Assembly: GCF_051014685.1 (NCBI RefSeq)
Contig: NC_135052.1
Location: 11,553,105-11,617,104, forward strand
Length of the DNA stretch: 64,000 bases
Source of the DNA: Ptiloglossa arizonensis
Lineage: Eukaryota > Arthropoda > Insecta > Hymenoptera > Colletidae
Direction of reading: 5' to 3'
Below, in pieces: positions 12,115-22,633 of the stretch. The position numbers were made by a program, and so were the translations under genes. The notes beneath the pieces are model-generated. The model worked only from the letters and a program-made list of their open reading frames with translations, made no database searches and was not told the origin of the DNA. Positions within the stretch are counted from its first letter, which is position 1. Every line of letters starts with the position of its first letter.

Positions 12115-12344
12115 CTGCTTGCTGTGCGCAAGGCCGTTCCAAGCCTGGCCACCCCCGCTCCGCCGCTTTTCTCCCTCGCTTCCGCCGCTTACGAGCGTTC
12201 TCCGGCGTCGTCACCGCCGCCTCCGCGCCACCTCCTCCTCGCCACCCCCGCGTGTTACCCGACATCTCAACAACAAGTACTCGCTACCGGGTAGCATCCG
12301 ACACAACACAGCAAGTCGCTCTTACCACCTCCTCGGACCGATTT

Positions 12345-12440
12345 CTCTCTCTCTCTCTCTTTCTTTCTTTCTCTCTTTGTCTCTCCCTCTCTGTTTCTCC
12401 TCCTCTCTCTCTCGCTCTCTGGGTCTCTTTTTCTCTCTTT
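12345..12440 (+). repeat. (CT)n / CTTT-rich pyrimidine tract
   Basis: Nearly 100 bp of pyrimidine-rich CT and CTTT units with occasional G. Confidence 0.85.
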
Positions 12441-13207
12441 CTCTGCCCCGTAGCAACCCCGTCTCGCGCGCCGAGGCAAACACGATATCGCCTACTAACC
12501 GTGCATATCTCGAGACACACCGGCCCGACTCTTTGCGACCTTACGACACTTCGGGTACGTTGTTCGATCCACCCTGCGATGTTTCGTTCGCGAGCACTCG
12601 TCGCGGGTACACGCGCGCGTTTTCGCGTACGCGCCGCGGCTTGAGAATTCTCGCGACGCGTCCTCGTCGGTCTCTCCGCTCGCTCGCGGCGTTCCCCTTC
12701 GTCCTACCTACGAACGATGCGCGTCGATCTCGATACGAGACGATCGTCGTTCGTTAGGACGATACACCGCGTTCGTGGATCGGTACGCAGCGGAATTATA
12801 TTTCTCCCGTTTCCCGAGTAAGGAGGTGCCGTGGGACGTCGATAGTTTCGGCGACGCGCGTCGAGCGGGAAAACTGTGTGAGTGAAAGCTGCGAAAGGCA
12901 TCGTCTCTCCGCGTGGCTTTCGCGCGCTCGCGAGTGACACGCACGCGGTTAGAGATCGATGGGACCGACGACCACGACCACGACCAAGACGACGACGAAT
13001 CGTTTCGTAGCTTCGGGGCTACCGAACGCGACAGTGGCGTAACGAGTGACACGATTCGCGGTGACAGAGACAACGGTACACCGTGGCTGCGCGTACGTGA
13101 CAGGGAACGCGATTGTGGACGCCGAAAAAAATACTCGACCGTGACAAAAGTGACTAAAACCGTGGCTCGAGTAGAAGTCGACTAATCACGACCAGGCGAG
13201 GAAACGC

Positions 13208-13213
13208 GTAAGT
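13208..13213 (+). promoter_or_regulatory. Candidate splice donor GTAAGT
   Basis: GAAACGC followed by GTAAGTAATT. GTAAGT is the optimal insect 5' splice site. Its place at the right edge of the CG-rich block supports a transcription unit running rightward, but the motif also occurs by chance. Confidence 0.25.
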
Positions 13214-13350
13214 AATTGAAAGTTCTGCTATCGCGCGTGCCACGTGAAACGCAAATCGGAACGTGTTCGGATCTGTTCCCTCGAACATTTCGATCGCTGC
13301 GTGTTCGAATTTGGACCACGGTTTCGAGATGCGCGAGACGAGCCATCGAA

Positions 13351-13426
13351 CCTCGTCTCGTCTCGTCTCGTCTCGTCTCGTCTCGTTTCGTCTCGTCTCG
13401 TCTCGACTCGTCTCGCCTCGCCTCGC
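13351..13426 (+). repeat. (TCTCG)n pentamer microsatellite
   Basis: About 15 units of CGTCT with a few TTTCG, ACTCG and CCTCG variants near the right end. This is one of the cleanest microsatellites in the window. Confidence 0.95.
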
Positions 13427-14162
13427 GCGCTTCGCCGAATCGAAACGCAACGTGACACGCGGAGGTTATTCGTCGATCGTGTCTCGTCGTCTCGTTTCGT
13501 ACGTGTTTACGGTGCGAGCAACGCGTAACTGAACGTTCGACGCGGAATCGACGACAACGAGCGATCGTTGATCGTTTCTCCTCGAGATTTCACGAATTAT
13601 CGAACACGTACGATCGTGCGCGACACGATACGACCAGAGAGAGATTCGACGGTGTTCGACGATTCGATCGTAAACGATGAACGCGTTCTTCGACCTCGTG
13701 TTTGGTAATGTTCTTCCGATCGGACTCGAAGCGCGCGGAATTTTTAATTTTCCACTGGACACGATGGCAATACGCGAATCGGACGATTCCGCGACGCGAT
13801 AAATCTCCCCGTCGAAGACGTCTATATACTTCGAAGCTTCTTCGATTCCATCCGCCGTGTCCGGGGGACGTAAAAACTGGACGTCGTTCGAGGGACGTTT
13901 TCATAAGCCCGGCGACGACGCTACGAACTTTTACGGTATATACGTTGGCGCGGCCAGTACGCCGGGTAGATGCAATTGCAAGCAATGGCCTGCAAGATGA
14001 CCCGATAACAATCGCGATCGATAAGGAAAACAGCTTGCCGGACGATAAAGCGTAAACACCGCGTTCCCTTGACAGCTTCGTACCGCGACCTGGTCTTCCA
14101 CACACCGCTATAAAACGAGATAAAACGACACAATACTTTCGACGATGGAACGAACACTTAAA
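13427..14162. other. Unique sequence, no gene recognised
   Basis: Mixed composition. Overlapping open frames on both strands (for example minus 13590-14105) lack recognisable protein features. Confidence 0.45.
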
Positions 14163-14400
14163 GAAAATTAACCGAAACGGAATAATAGGTAGGATAGAAA
14201 ATTAACAGAAATAGAGTAGTGGGTAGAATAGAAAATTAACAGAAATGGAATAATAGGCAGGGTAGAAAATTAACAGAAATAGAATAGTAGGTAGGGTAGA
14301 AAATTAACAGAAATAGAATAGTAGGTAGAGTAGAAAATTAAGAGAAATGGAATAATAGGTAGAATAGAAAATTAATAATTGTAGAATAATAGGCAGCACA
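14163..14400 (+). repeat. 34-bp minisatellite, about 7 units
   Basis: Head-to-tail units begin GAAAATTAACAGAAATAG and end with a GTAGGTAGRRTA block. Unit length is 34 bp, with starts at 14163, 14197 and so on. Substitutions between units are few (GGAATAATAGG versus AGAATAGTAGG). The last unit is diverged and joins unique AT-rich DNA. Confidence 0.9.
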
Positions 14401-14569
14401 GAATATTTGTCCAGATAATAGAAAAATAAGTAGAAATAATTTGTTTATTCTTTGAACGCGATAACGTGTCCCCTGGACCGTCTGTAATGCAATGTTTCTT
14501 TTTTCTTTTCTTTTATTTCTCCGAGAATCTCTTCGATGATACCGGCGCGGTTGCAGACGTTTTCGAGTT

Positions 14570-14778
14570 ACTTCGACCCCTTCGTTTACAATATCGTGAG
14601 ACCCGTGGCAAGGAATTCGGCTCGAAACATAAGAACCATGGATAGCTTCCACGTTCGTACGTTGAAATATATTTTCTTAAAAATATTGGATAGAAACCCT
14701 TGTACAATGTCTTCGAAAAGAAACGTGAGTTGCAACCGGCCTTGGTGTCGATCGTGACACGCGTTATCGAAACTCAAA
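14570..14778 (+). repeat. Dispersed repeat G, copy 1
   Basis: This segment is paralogous to the reverse complement of 31362-31772. Shared landmarks in order are CCCTTCGTTTACAATATCGT, ATATATTTTCTTAAAAA, a TTCGAAAAG block, and GTGACACGCGTTATCGAAAC at the right end. In conceptual translation both copies show F-x-P-F-x-Y-N-I-V-R followed by Y-I-F. The frames are short and broken, so this is a DNA-level repeat, possibly of a decayed mobile element. Confidence 0.6.
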
Positions 14779-15960
14779 TACCATAGAAATTAACTAAATT
14801 TCCCATTGACCCACGGGTATCGTTGCAAGGTCGCTAAACGTCGTAGACATCGATCGGTTCGAATTTTCCAGTCGTTTCCTCCGCGACGATTCTTTCCCGA
14901 AGAGGTTCGCGTCTTCGTTGTTTCAAACAACGAGTAACGCTGAATTCGAGATTCGAGAATCACGATTACGATCGCATCGGTTTCTCGAGGAGGTCAAGGT
15001 TAACTTCGTTCCCGTTTCAACGAAACGTGCAACACGGTGGAATTATACGGAGGAATAAATTTCGAGAACGAAAGAATTGCATAATACGCGCGATGACGTT
15101 AAATATGGGCGTTCGTACGAGCGGTCGTTCGCGGAAGTCTCGTCGACGATATCGCGCTAACGAAACGCGTGTCGTACGCGTGTATCGCGTAATTGCCTCC
15201 GTTCCTCACGATTGCATAATCCGTTGGAACAAGAAGAAAAAAAAAAATGAAAAGAAAAGAAACGATACCGGGTACGCGGCGATGTTTTCGTGTAAATTCT
15301 TGCAAATTTACTAACCGCGATAATGACTGGGTTATGAATACAAAACGGGAACAACGTGGCGTGAAATGTACGTTGTTCGTTTGACGCCTCGGCGAACGTT
15401 TCTTTCGCCGACAGTTTTTATATTATGCATCGTGGATTTCCGACTACGATCGTACAGCGTGATTTTCGTTGATAGTTTCCAGCAGCATCGAAAACCAACC
15501 GTTTTCCACTCTTTATCTCTCGTCCCTGGAATTCATCGAATCGATCGACCTTGAAATCGAAGAGGACCCGAATTGCAAAAATCTCGGTGCTCGTTATTCG
15601 ATGAAACTATCCACCGAGCGGTTTTGCGTGTCGCGTAATCGAGGTTTAAGAGAGAAGAAATTTTTCAATTCGAAACGATCTTGTATTGAATTTTAAAAAC
15701 GATCTCCAAGTTCTCCACTAGTTATTCGTTAGCCTTCTGTACGATTTCAAGTCCCAACGACGCCTAATATTGTATCTCGGATAGTTGTTTGTACCTTGAC
15801 ACCGATTGGTTGAAAACTCAGTCAGTAGGGAAATTATGAGAACGTTTCGGAAAACATTTGGAAATATTCCTACATAATTCCACGAGCTGTTCTCGCCCGA
15901 ACACCTTGCTGCAGTTGCAATCAAATATGCACCGGGTGAATTATATTTTCGATTATATCG

Positions 15961-16061
15961 ATGAAAATGAAACACAATTTTTTTTTTTAGAGTATACAAT
16001 AACTTTATTAAATTACATATTCTCCATTTTGGAAAAGAAAACGACTTTCCAAACAACCAAA
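15961..16061 (+). mobile_element. MITE family A, left-truncated copy
   Basis: Matches the family A interior (ATGAAAATGAAACAC, a T-run, GAGTATACAATAA, TATTCTCCATTTTGGAAAA) and right terminus (CGACTTTCCAAACAACCAAA). It ends directly before TA at 16062-16063. The left terminal repeat is unrecognisable. A minus-strand open frame (15718-16257 from its first ATG) runs across it, which I take as chance. Confidence 0.75.
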
Positions 16062-18907
16062 TAATTTTCTTTCTCCAAAGCTTAAATCTACCCGCGACGC
16101 GTTCTCTGAACGATCGGTAGAAATAAATTTCCAAGCGTGCGTGCACAGCAGCGTACACTTGGACAAACGTACGCGGAGCGATATTTTCCATGAAGGACAC
16201 CCTAATAGCGTCTCGTCGTCCGCGACGTCTATATTTCCCCTTATCATCGTTCATCGTTCGATGCAATTGTGCGTGGTTGACAATCCGAAGCCACGATCGT
16301 CGACACGTCGTACGGTTTTTCCGCAAACGAGTCGATCGATGAGAAAATAGGAACGTCTCGCGGTGTGTATCGGGCGAGTGGCGTGAAACCGGGCGGAGCG
16401 GAAGCGGAAAGGTGCGTGCTATCGTGTCGGACGCGTGGCACGCACTGAGATCGGTGAACTCATCGTTGTGTCGGGTGTGTAGTGTATCGTCGGGCGCCGA
16501 CGCTTGTCCCCCTTCCCCTCCGGACGCCCTTTCCTCCACCGAGCTCGTCCTATCCCCCCCGAAACCGCGGAACCCCGAAGCTCCGTGCTCGAAAAGCTGA
16601 AAGCTCTCCTACCTGCTCGACAGTCGCGTGGCTACCGCGCCACCGTGCGCACCAAACCACCGCGATACACGAAACATCGTTACTCGTTTGTTTTTTCTTT
16701 CTTTTTTCTTTTTTTTTTTTTCGAGGAACGACACGAGGATGCAACCGTCCTCGATCGCGACGAACTCGACCAAACGAAACGGAAACGAATTATGCGACCC
16801 GACCTTTCGAAATCGGACCTCAACAGGTCTCCGAGGGTATTTCGTATCGTCGATCGATCGAACGGATTCGACGCGGATGCGAATCGAAAACAGGGTCGAG
16901 TGTTCGTTTTCGAGGGATATGGATATTAATGTAGCGAGAGATCGTGATACATTGCCCCATAAATAATTATAAATTACCTCGGTCGGGGAAAGTAATTGGA
17001 TGAAATTGCACGCGGTGTAATTTTATTCGACGATTCCGTACGATCGCGATCCAGCAAATTTTACTTTGCACTTTCGTAATTACCGAGGGCCGGACGTAAC
17101 GTGAAGTCTCGAAAAATTTTGCCCCGGAACGAGCGGGGGCCGATTATTTGAACGCCGCTGGCGATACGTTGATCGTGTACCGTAATATAATAGTATTCCA
17201 CGCTTGCGTAATAGTGTTTCGTAGGGTTGAGGAATTTACGATTATCGTTGATTTAGAAACTCTTCGTTTCGGAGTTACGAACTCTGCGACCCTACTCGAG
17301 AATTTCTCGATAACGAGTACACCGATCGTGTAGAGGGACGATCGATCGCGCGATTTCAGCGCGTCGTTGTTATTTCATTTAAATTTCCCAAAATACTCGA
17401 AAGCGAGTTATCGAGCGTTTCGTTTCCTTCATTTTCGCACGTTGGCTATCGTATAACGTTGACAGAGGAACAACTATAGCGTTTGCGACCGTTTCGTTTT
17501 TGCGCGTCCAATACGCGTCCCAAATACGTTTTTCGATACGACGGAGATAGAATGTATCGTCGAAGGTAACGAAAATAGACGAAATCGATGTTCCGTGGTA
17601 CAATCGTCGAAAGAGTACGAAAAGGATGGATTCTCGTCGCGGATCTTTCTCCGGAATTTTCACGTTATATCCAATTTGCATTTCCTCGGGGAACCTCGAG
17701 CGCGTGTATAATCTTAGCAACGAGACTCGAAGAAATCCGTGCCTCGTAATTGCATTTGTAACAAGCTGTGTTACGTCGAACGACAGTACGTACGGCCGGT
17801 TAATGCAAAATTCAGTCTCCGAAGGACTCGCATGCTAAATGCAGATGAGAATTCCGGATCGATTTTTTAATTCGTCCGCGACAATGCATATTATTACCCG
17901 GGCGAAGTTTGATCGACAAGGAAACTGTAGTTTTTGAATAATGTATCGAGCGATTAAATTGTAATCGCGCCGCGGATGGCGATGGGAGCACCGTTTTGGC
18001 GCGTATCGGTGATCGCGAGATGCATCGCGGTTTTCGCTTGTCACGGGTATACACGTTGCAATTAGACGGTACACACGAACGAAGGAACGAAGGAACGAAC
18101 GATGTGATACGGTATCAAATATAGAACTCAGCGTCCCGACACGGGGAATTAAAACGTTCGTTACCGGATCGCGAAGTCACGGGCTGTCTTCGTTACGTGT
18201 CTTATGAAATTGTAATTCAACCGTGAGTTTATTTTACACTCGAAAGGGAACGATCAAACCGCGTGCCCTTTGCCACGTCCCAACGAGATACGACCGGTGG
18301 GTGGTGTAAGCCTTTTGATCGTGGAATCTATTAACGGCCGACCCTATCGCGAATTTAGCTAAACTATTATAAATTCTGGAAAAGTGTTATCTCCTCGGGC
18401 CACGGTTACGCTAGCACTCGCCGGGCGAAATATCGCGGAGCAAGCGTGTAGAATTTACACAAGCAAATTGCACTTCGGCTATATGAGAGCGGTAATTATA
18501 AATCGGCCAGCGGAAAGCGGGAAATTTATGGGAAGGGTTACGATGGCTAAGGGCCGAGGAAACGGCGAATAGTAAAAGCGCAGTGCCGCTACAAAGCGGT
18601 TGGAAACGTACTAAATTAACAAGCTAACGTAACGCTGCGCTAAAAGCCCGAATAGAGAAGGTTTCTAATTAAAAGTATCGATCCCGAGTCGCCGAACGAA
18701 TGCAACCGACGATCTTTCCTCGCGGACCGTCGAGAAAGAATCGTTCGATCGGATTTCGAGACCAGAATCTTTCGTTTCGGACCATCCGTTCGTTCGAGTT
18801 CTTCTCGAACTTACGCTCGAAATTGTCGATCGTTTACGGTTCTCTCGGAAGTTAACATTCGACGCGATCGGAACGCAAAGTGTTGCAAACGTTCCGATTG
18901 GAACGTT
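16062..18907. other. Unique sequence, no gene recognised
   Basis: CG-rich around 16.38-16.6 kb and more balanced after that. Several AT-rich blocks that look constrained in composition (for example around 16.96-17.03 and 18.44-18.55 kb) could be conserved non-coding elements, but only a cross-species alignment could show this. Confidence 0.4.
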
Positions 18908-19001
18908 TGGTTTGTTACGATACGAAGGGATCTCGCGTGTCTGGTAATACAGCGATTTAAATTTACGCGAATAACGAACAGTGCACGAGTGACTGACTGT
19001 A
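18908..19001 (+). repeat. Dispersed repeat D, copy 2
   Basis: Diverged copy of 50-147: GGTTTGTTACGATACG, GGGATCTCGCGTGTCTGGTA, ATACAGCGATTTAAATTTAC, then GACTGACTGTA. It is immediately followed by the GTGTCCC terminus at 19004, so two repeats abut here. Confidence 0.6.
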
Positions 19002-19031
19002 CGGGGTGTCCCAATCATCGCAGGTCGATTT
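19002..19031 (+). mobile_element. Solo terminus of the GTGTCCC element (family C)
   Basis: GGGGTGTCCCAATCATCG and CAGGTCGATTT match the left terminal repeat of the complete-looking element at 42467-42690. No matching right end was found nearby, so this is either a solo end or one end of a larger decayed element. Confidence 0.5.
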
Positions 19032-19445
19032 ACTTTTTGAATAAAACTCGAACGGTTTGAGTAATCTTGATATTTCTTTTTTTATTCGAAAGTACAAACT
19101 TGGGAGTTAACGACGGAACTAGATATCTTCCGAATGGTCGCCTCGGCTTTTTTTACAGGTCACCGATCTTTTCGCAACATTTTTCATGCAGGTTTCGCGC
19201 AAACTCGGATCATTTTGAAATAAAAACATAAAATTTGAAATAAATCTTTCAAGTAATAATTCCAGTATTTCTTGGGAAAGTTCTTCAGTGTTTCTTCATT
19301 TCTACGGAAAGTTATATCAACGGTAAAATTGAATCATCGTAAATGGACCTTTCTTTTGCTCATAAAGCAATAAACGATTCGGTTGCATACCCCGGAAATC
19401 TGTTTCGTATTCATCGAAAACGATCACGATATTACCACGAGAATT

Positions 19446-19640
19446 GTCCTCTTCTTCGTCAATAGATTCACGTCTCTCTGTATGCCAATTTAATCGGTAC
19501 AAACCGTATCGTAAGTATTGCGAATAATTATTGCATCTAAATTTCTCAGTCTCGTACGAAGACTTCACCACTTCAAACACTTACTTCATCTTCTTAACTC
19601 GAACGAAATTTACTTATTTGTAAATATTTGGCGTATCAAA
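19446..19640 (+). repeat. Diverged third copy of repeat E
   Basis: Shares TTCTTCGTCAAT, TTCTCAGTCTCGTACGA-like spacing, ACACTTACTTCATCTTCTT and the following AACTCGAACGAAATTTA with the 7380-7825 units, in the same order and orientation. It is clearly more diverged than those two are from each other. Confidence 0.6.
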
Positions 19641-19656
19641 GGCTCTTCACCCGTTT

Positions 19657-19678
19657 AATAAATAAATAAATAAATAAT
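19657..19678 (+). repeat. (AATA)n microsatellite
   Basis: Five to six AATA units at the right edge of the repeat E copy. Confidence 0.9.
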
Positions 19679-20713
19679 CGAGCGATGTAAAAGTTTCTCC
19701 GAGCGTGAAGCATCGAGCATTGCATCGATATCTTTCACCGAAGAATACTCGAGCTCGGAGCATTTAAATAACGGTTTATAAATGTTCGAAAATCGACGTT
19801 GTTTTTGAAAAACTTCTGCTAGGAACATTTTGAGAATTTACCAAGAAATTCAAAGCCCGGTGGTTGCTTCGTTGCGAAAAATTGCCCGTTTTTCCGCGTA
19901 ATGTCACATTGCTGGCTATTGTTTCGTCATCGATAGCAATTGACGTGTCATAAATCCGTGTCGCGATGGTTCGAAATCAGTGACACGTTCAAACCCGCGA
20001 TCAGACCCAATTTTTTCGCTCACCTCGACATCGAGATTCGACACCTCTCGCAAAGCCGATCTTTGTGTATCTTTAGACATCGATTCGCCACTCGCGTCAC
20101 TATCTTCGCGAACAGAACTTATATTTAAGACGGACGTTTGAAACAGGATCGAACGTTCGAGATCATTTTACGTTTCCACTTTGGAACGTTCCATCGAGTC
20201 TCATCTCAAATACGCGCCCGTTTCTCTTACCCTTTGTATTATAAATCGGTATTATTCGCGTCACGAGTGGTTTTCTTTCTTATTTCGTTCCTTTCGTTAC
20301 ACCGATCTGTTTCGTACGATCAAGACGACAACGAATAAACGAACATTAAGAGACGAGAATGAAATCCGAAACGCGGTCGTACGATATTTTTCTTTCGTGT
20401 AATTACAATGCTATCGGAACTAAATTCAACGATTGTATTTAAAAGGAGCAAACGTTGCACACGACTTGGTAAATGTCGTTTCAATCGTCCACGTGTAGAT
20501 TGACAAATGTTCACGAACTTGTGGACTGACCTGGTAACTTTCCAGTTCGGGATATTTTATATCGAACGTTCGACGATCTAAATTTTATTTTTAGATATTG
20601 CGCGCAAAATCCGTGTACAGTGCTCTGCACTTTTTTGTTACACCCGTGATTTTGGACCTCGAGCTATTTGCAATCGTTGACAAATACGTTACGTTCGCGA
20701 ATAAGATTTACTA

Positions 20714-20843
20714 TTGGGTCGTTCGGAAAATCATTTCGTTTTTTTTTTTTTATGAGAATAAAGCACGATTTTTTAGAGTGTATAAACATTTGATTAAATT
20801 ATATATTCTCCATTTTGGAAAACGAAATGACTCTACAACCTAA
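20714..20843 (+). mobile_element. MITE family A, complete copy with TA flanks
   Basis: A 130-bp element between TA at 20712-20713 and TA at 20844-20845. The left end is TTGGGTCGTTCGGAAAATC and the right end is ATGACTCTACAACCTAA; these are inverted repeats with a few mismatches. The interior has a T-run, AAAGCACGATTTTTTAGAG, GTATAAACATTTGATTAAA and TATTCTCCATTTTGGAAAAC. There is no coding capacity. The TA target duplication and terminal motif place it in Tc1/mariner as a non-autonomous derivative. Confidence 0.88.
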
Positions 20844-20845
20844 TA

Positions 20846-22430
20846 CGATACTCGTACCAAAACTGTATTTCCAAAGAGATATCCAAGACCAAACTCTACC
20901 TAAAACTGGATACGTAATCAATGGATCGTCAAACCTAAATTTATTACGTCAGTCGTACGTAATATTCGTGGGTTTCTTCGATTTCTTGTCGTATAAAAAT
21001 ACTGACCGTTCTAAATGTTCAACGTGGGTCTACAAGTAAAACTGATAAAAATTACACAAGATGGTCGATCAACTCGCAGAGATTGCTCGGCTAAAGGAGA
21101 AGTAAGATACCCAACTTTCTCCGCGTACACGCTCCTCCCGAAGCTCAGATACTACCTAGACATATCTTAAAATTACTCGAAACGATACCAAACGCACAAA
21201 CGAAACGCAAAATCGATTTACAGCTGTACCGAGAATGAACTTCTCACCGAAGATTTCTATTCTTCTTGGTCTCCGTTCCCAAAGATCGATCGCACGTTCG
21301 TTGGAACACCTTGTGCGTTTCTCGGTTCGTTTGTACGTGTAAACTCGGGAAGAATCGTTCCACGATCGAAAAAAAAGAAAAAAGAAAAATAGAAATAGGG
21401 AACAGATCGTACGAATCCACGATCGGTGACTCGAATTCACCTACGAACCGACTACGTAACGTTCCATACGGTTATACCGAGGGAATAACCGAGACACGTC
21501 TGACACCCACACTCGCGCGACGCGTCTTTCGCAACGCGACGATCGAAAGGACGTTTTTCATCGGGGCTGGAACGAGCTCGTCAGGAGCGGCTCGTAAGCC
21601 TCGTTGCGAGTAAATTTCGAAGGCACGGAGCGAATAATTCGTAGGATCCGCGATCGTCGAAACGAGACTAACGAAGAACACGTGGAGGGGCGATGGTTCG
21701 AGGTAGCAACGGGTCAGGAATAATCCGCTCTCAGAACGGAGAGGGGTGGAAAGCTCGTAGGGGTAGGAGAGAGCACAGAAGGGGAGCAAGTTGCGCTAGA
21801 TGATATCCAGAGGATTATTCTCTCCCGGTCGCATCACAAACTGCCGTGACAAATCGCCCTATACTTTATGAGACAAGTCTTTCTTCTGCACAGCCACTCA
21901 CTCCGGCTAGGCATATATCAACCGGGCGTCGATATATTATCGCCCGCGACGCCTACAGTCGCGCAGTGTCAATACACGTTGCGACGAAACAAATAGGCGA
22001 GTACGCGTATCGCGTCTCTTTTGCCCTTTACCTCTCGATTCCCCAGGAATCGCGCGCAGCACGCGTCAGACGAAATCCTTCGCGGATTTGGATCGGGTAG
22101 GGATATGTATATATATAGTCGGCTCTTCGTAAGGATCGATCCACCGCGACGATGAAAAATTCGACGTGATATCGCGCGTGGCCGATTTCCACGATTTACG
22201 AGCCATCGTAGCTGTTGCGGCACGAGATTCGCGAGACGAGTGTCGATCGTTCGAGATATTGGCTCGTCACAGTCGAGCGGTGTGTTTATACTTCTCGTGA
22301 TACAGTTTCGTAAACACACGGTGCTGGAAACTTTGCTGCTTCGGTTTAGATCGTGGACGACACGGATCGAGACCTTGCGAGAATTTTGTATTCGATACAC
22401 GGTCGAACAATGAGAGACACGCGCGTTTGT
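20846..22430. other. Unique sequence, no gene recognised
   Basis: No repeat family or gene is recognised. Short open frames overlap on both strands around 21.2-22.4 kb and look incidental. Confidence 0.45.
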
Positions 22431-22633
22431 TTTCGTCGTCTCGCGTTGCACGAGTTACGAAGAGTTTGTACGGCGACAAGTGCAGCGGGTAATATTTGTG
22501 ACGTTAGGTCTGGGTCGGATCTTGTCGATGTAAATGATTCGCAAAGTAACGAGCGAAATGCGTTTTCGACATATTGTGTTGCACGAGTTACGAAAAGGGA
22601 ACAAGTGCAGCGAGTAACATTTGCGACGTTTAC
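22431..22633 (+). repeat. Tandem duplication, about 134-bp unit
   Basis: GTTGCACGAGTTACGAA starts at 22445 and again at 22579, each followed by ACAAGTGCAGCG, GTAAYATTTG and GACGTT. Unit 2 lacks about 10 bp after the first block. Two copies are present. Confidence 0.8.

Larger units (their letters stand above)
10400..13207 (+). promoter_or_regulatory. Candidate promoter / long 5' untranslated exon
   Basis: A CG-dense block of about 2.8 kb filled with CT, CGTCTC, GTCTCCC, CCGCCA and similar repeats. It is followed at 13208 by GTAAGT, the consensus start of an intron on the plus strand. A TATA-like CATAAAAG lies at about 10827. Open frames of over 350 codons exist on both strands (11373-12644 plus, 11126-12265 minus). 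The plus one begins at a GTG and has no ATG near its start, and both are low-complexity, so I do not call them proteins. A promoter with a non-coding first exon is the simplest reading, but it rests on composition and one splice motif only. Confidence 0.25.

Noticed and set aside
11126..12265. Minus-strand open frame of 379 codons
   Set aside because: Gly/Arg/Ala-rich and driven by GC-rich repeats; it contains repeated R-R-E-T-G-D-G from the 7-bp microsatellite. No recognisable domain.
11373..12644. Plus-strand open frame of 423 codons
   Set aside because: It begins at a GTG with no ATG near its left end, consists of Arg/Ser/Pro/Thr-rich low-complexity sequence produced by simple repeats, and is overlapped by a 379-codon frame on the other strand.
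15718..16539. Minus-strand frame of 273 codons
   Set aside because: It starts at a GTG and runs through a truncated MITE A copy. No domain recognised.
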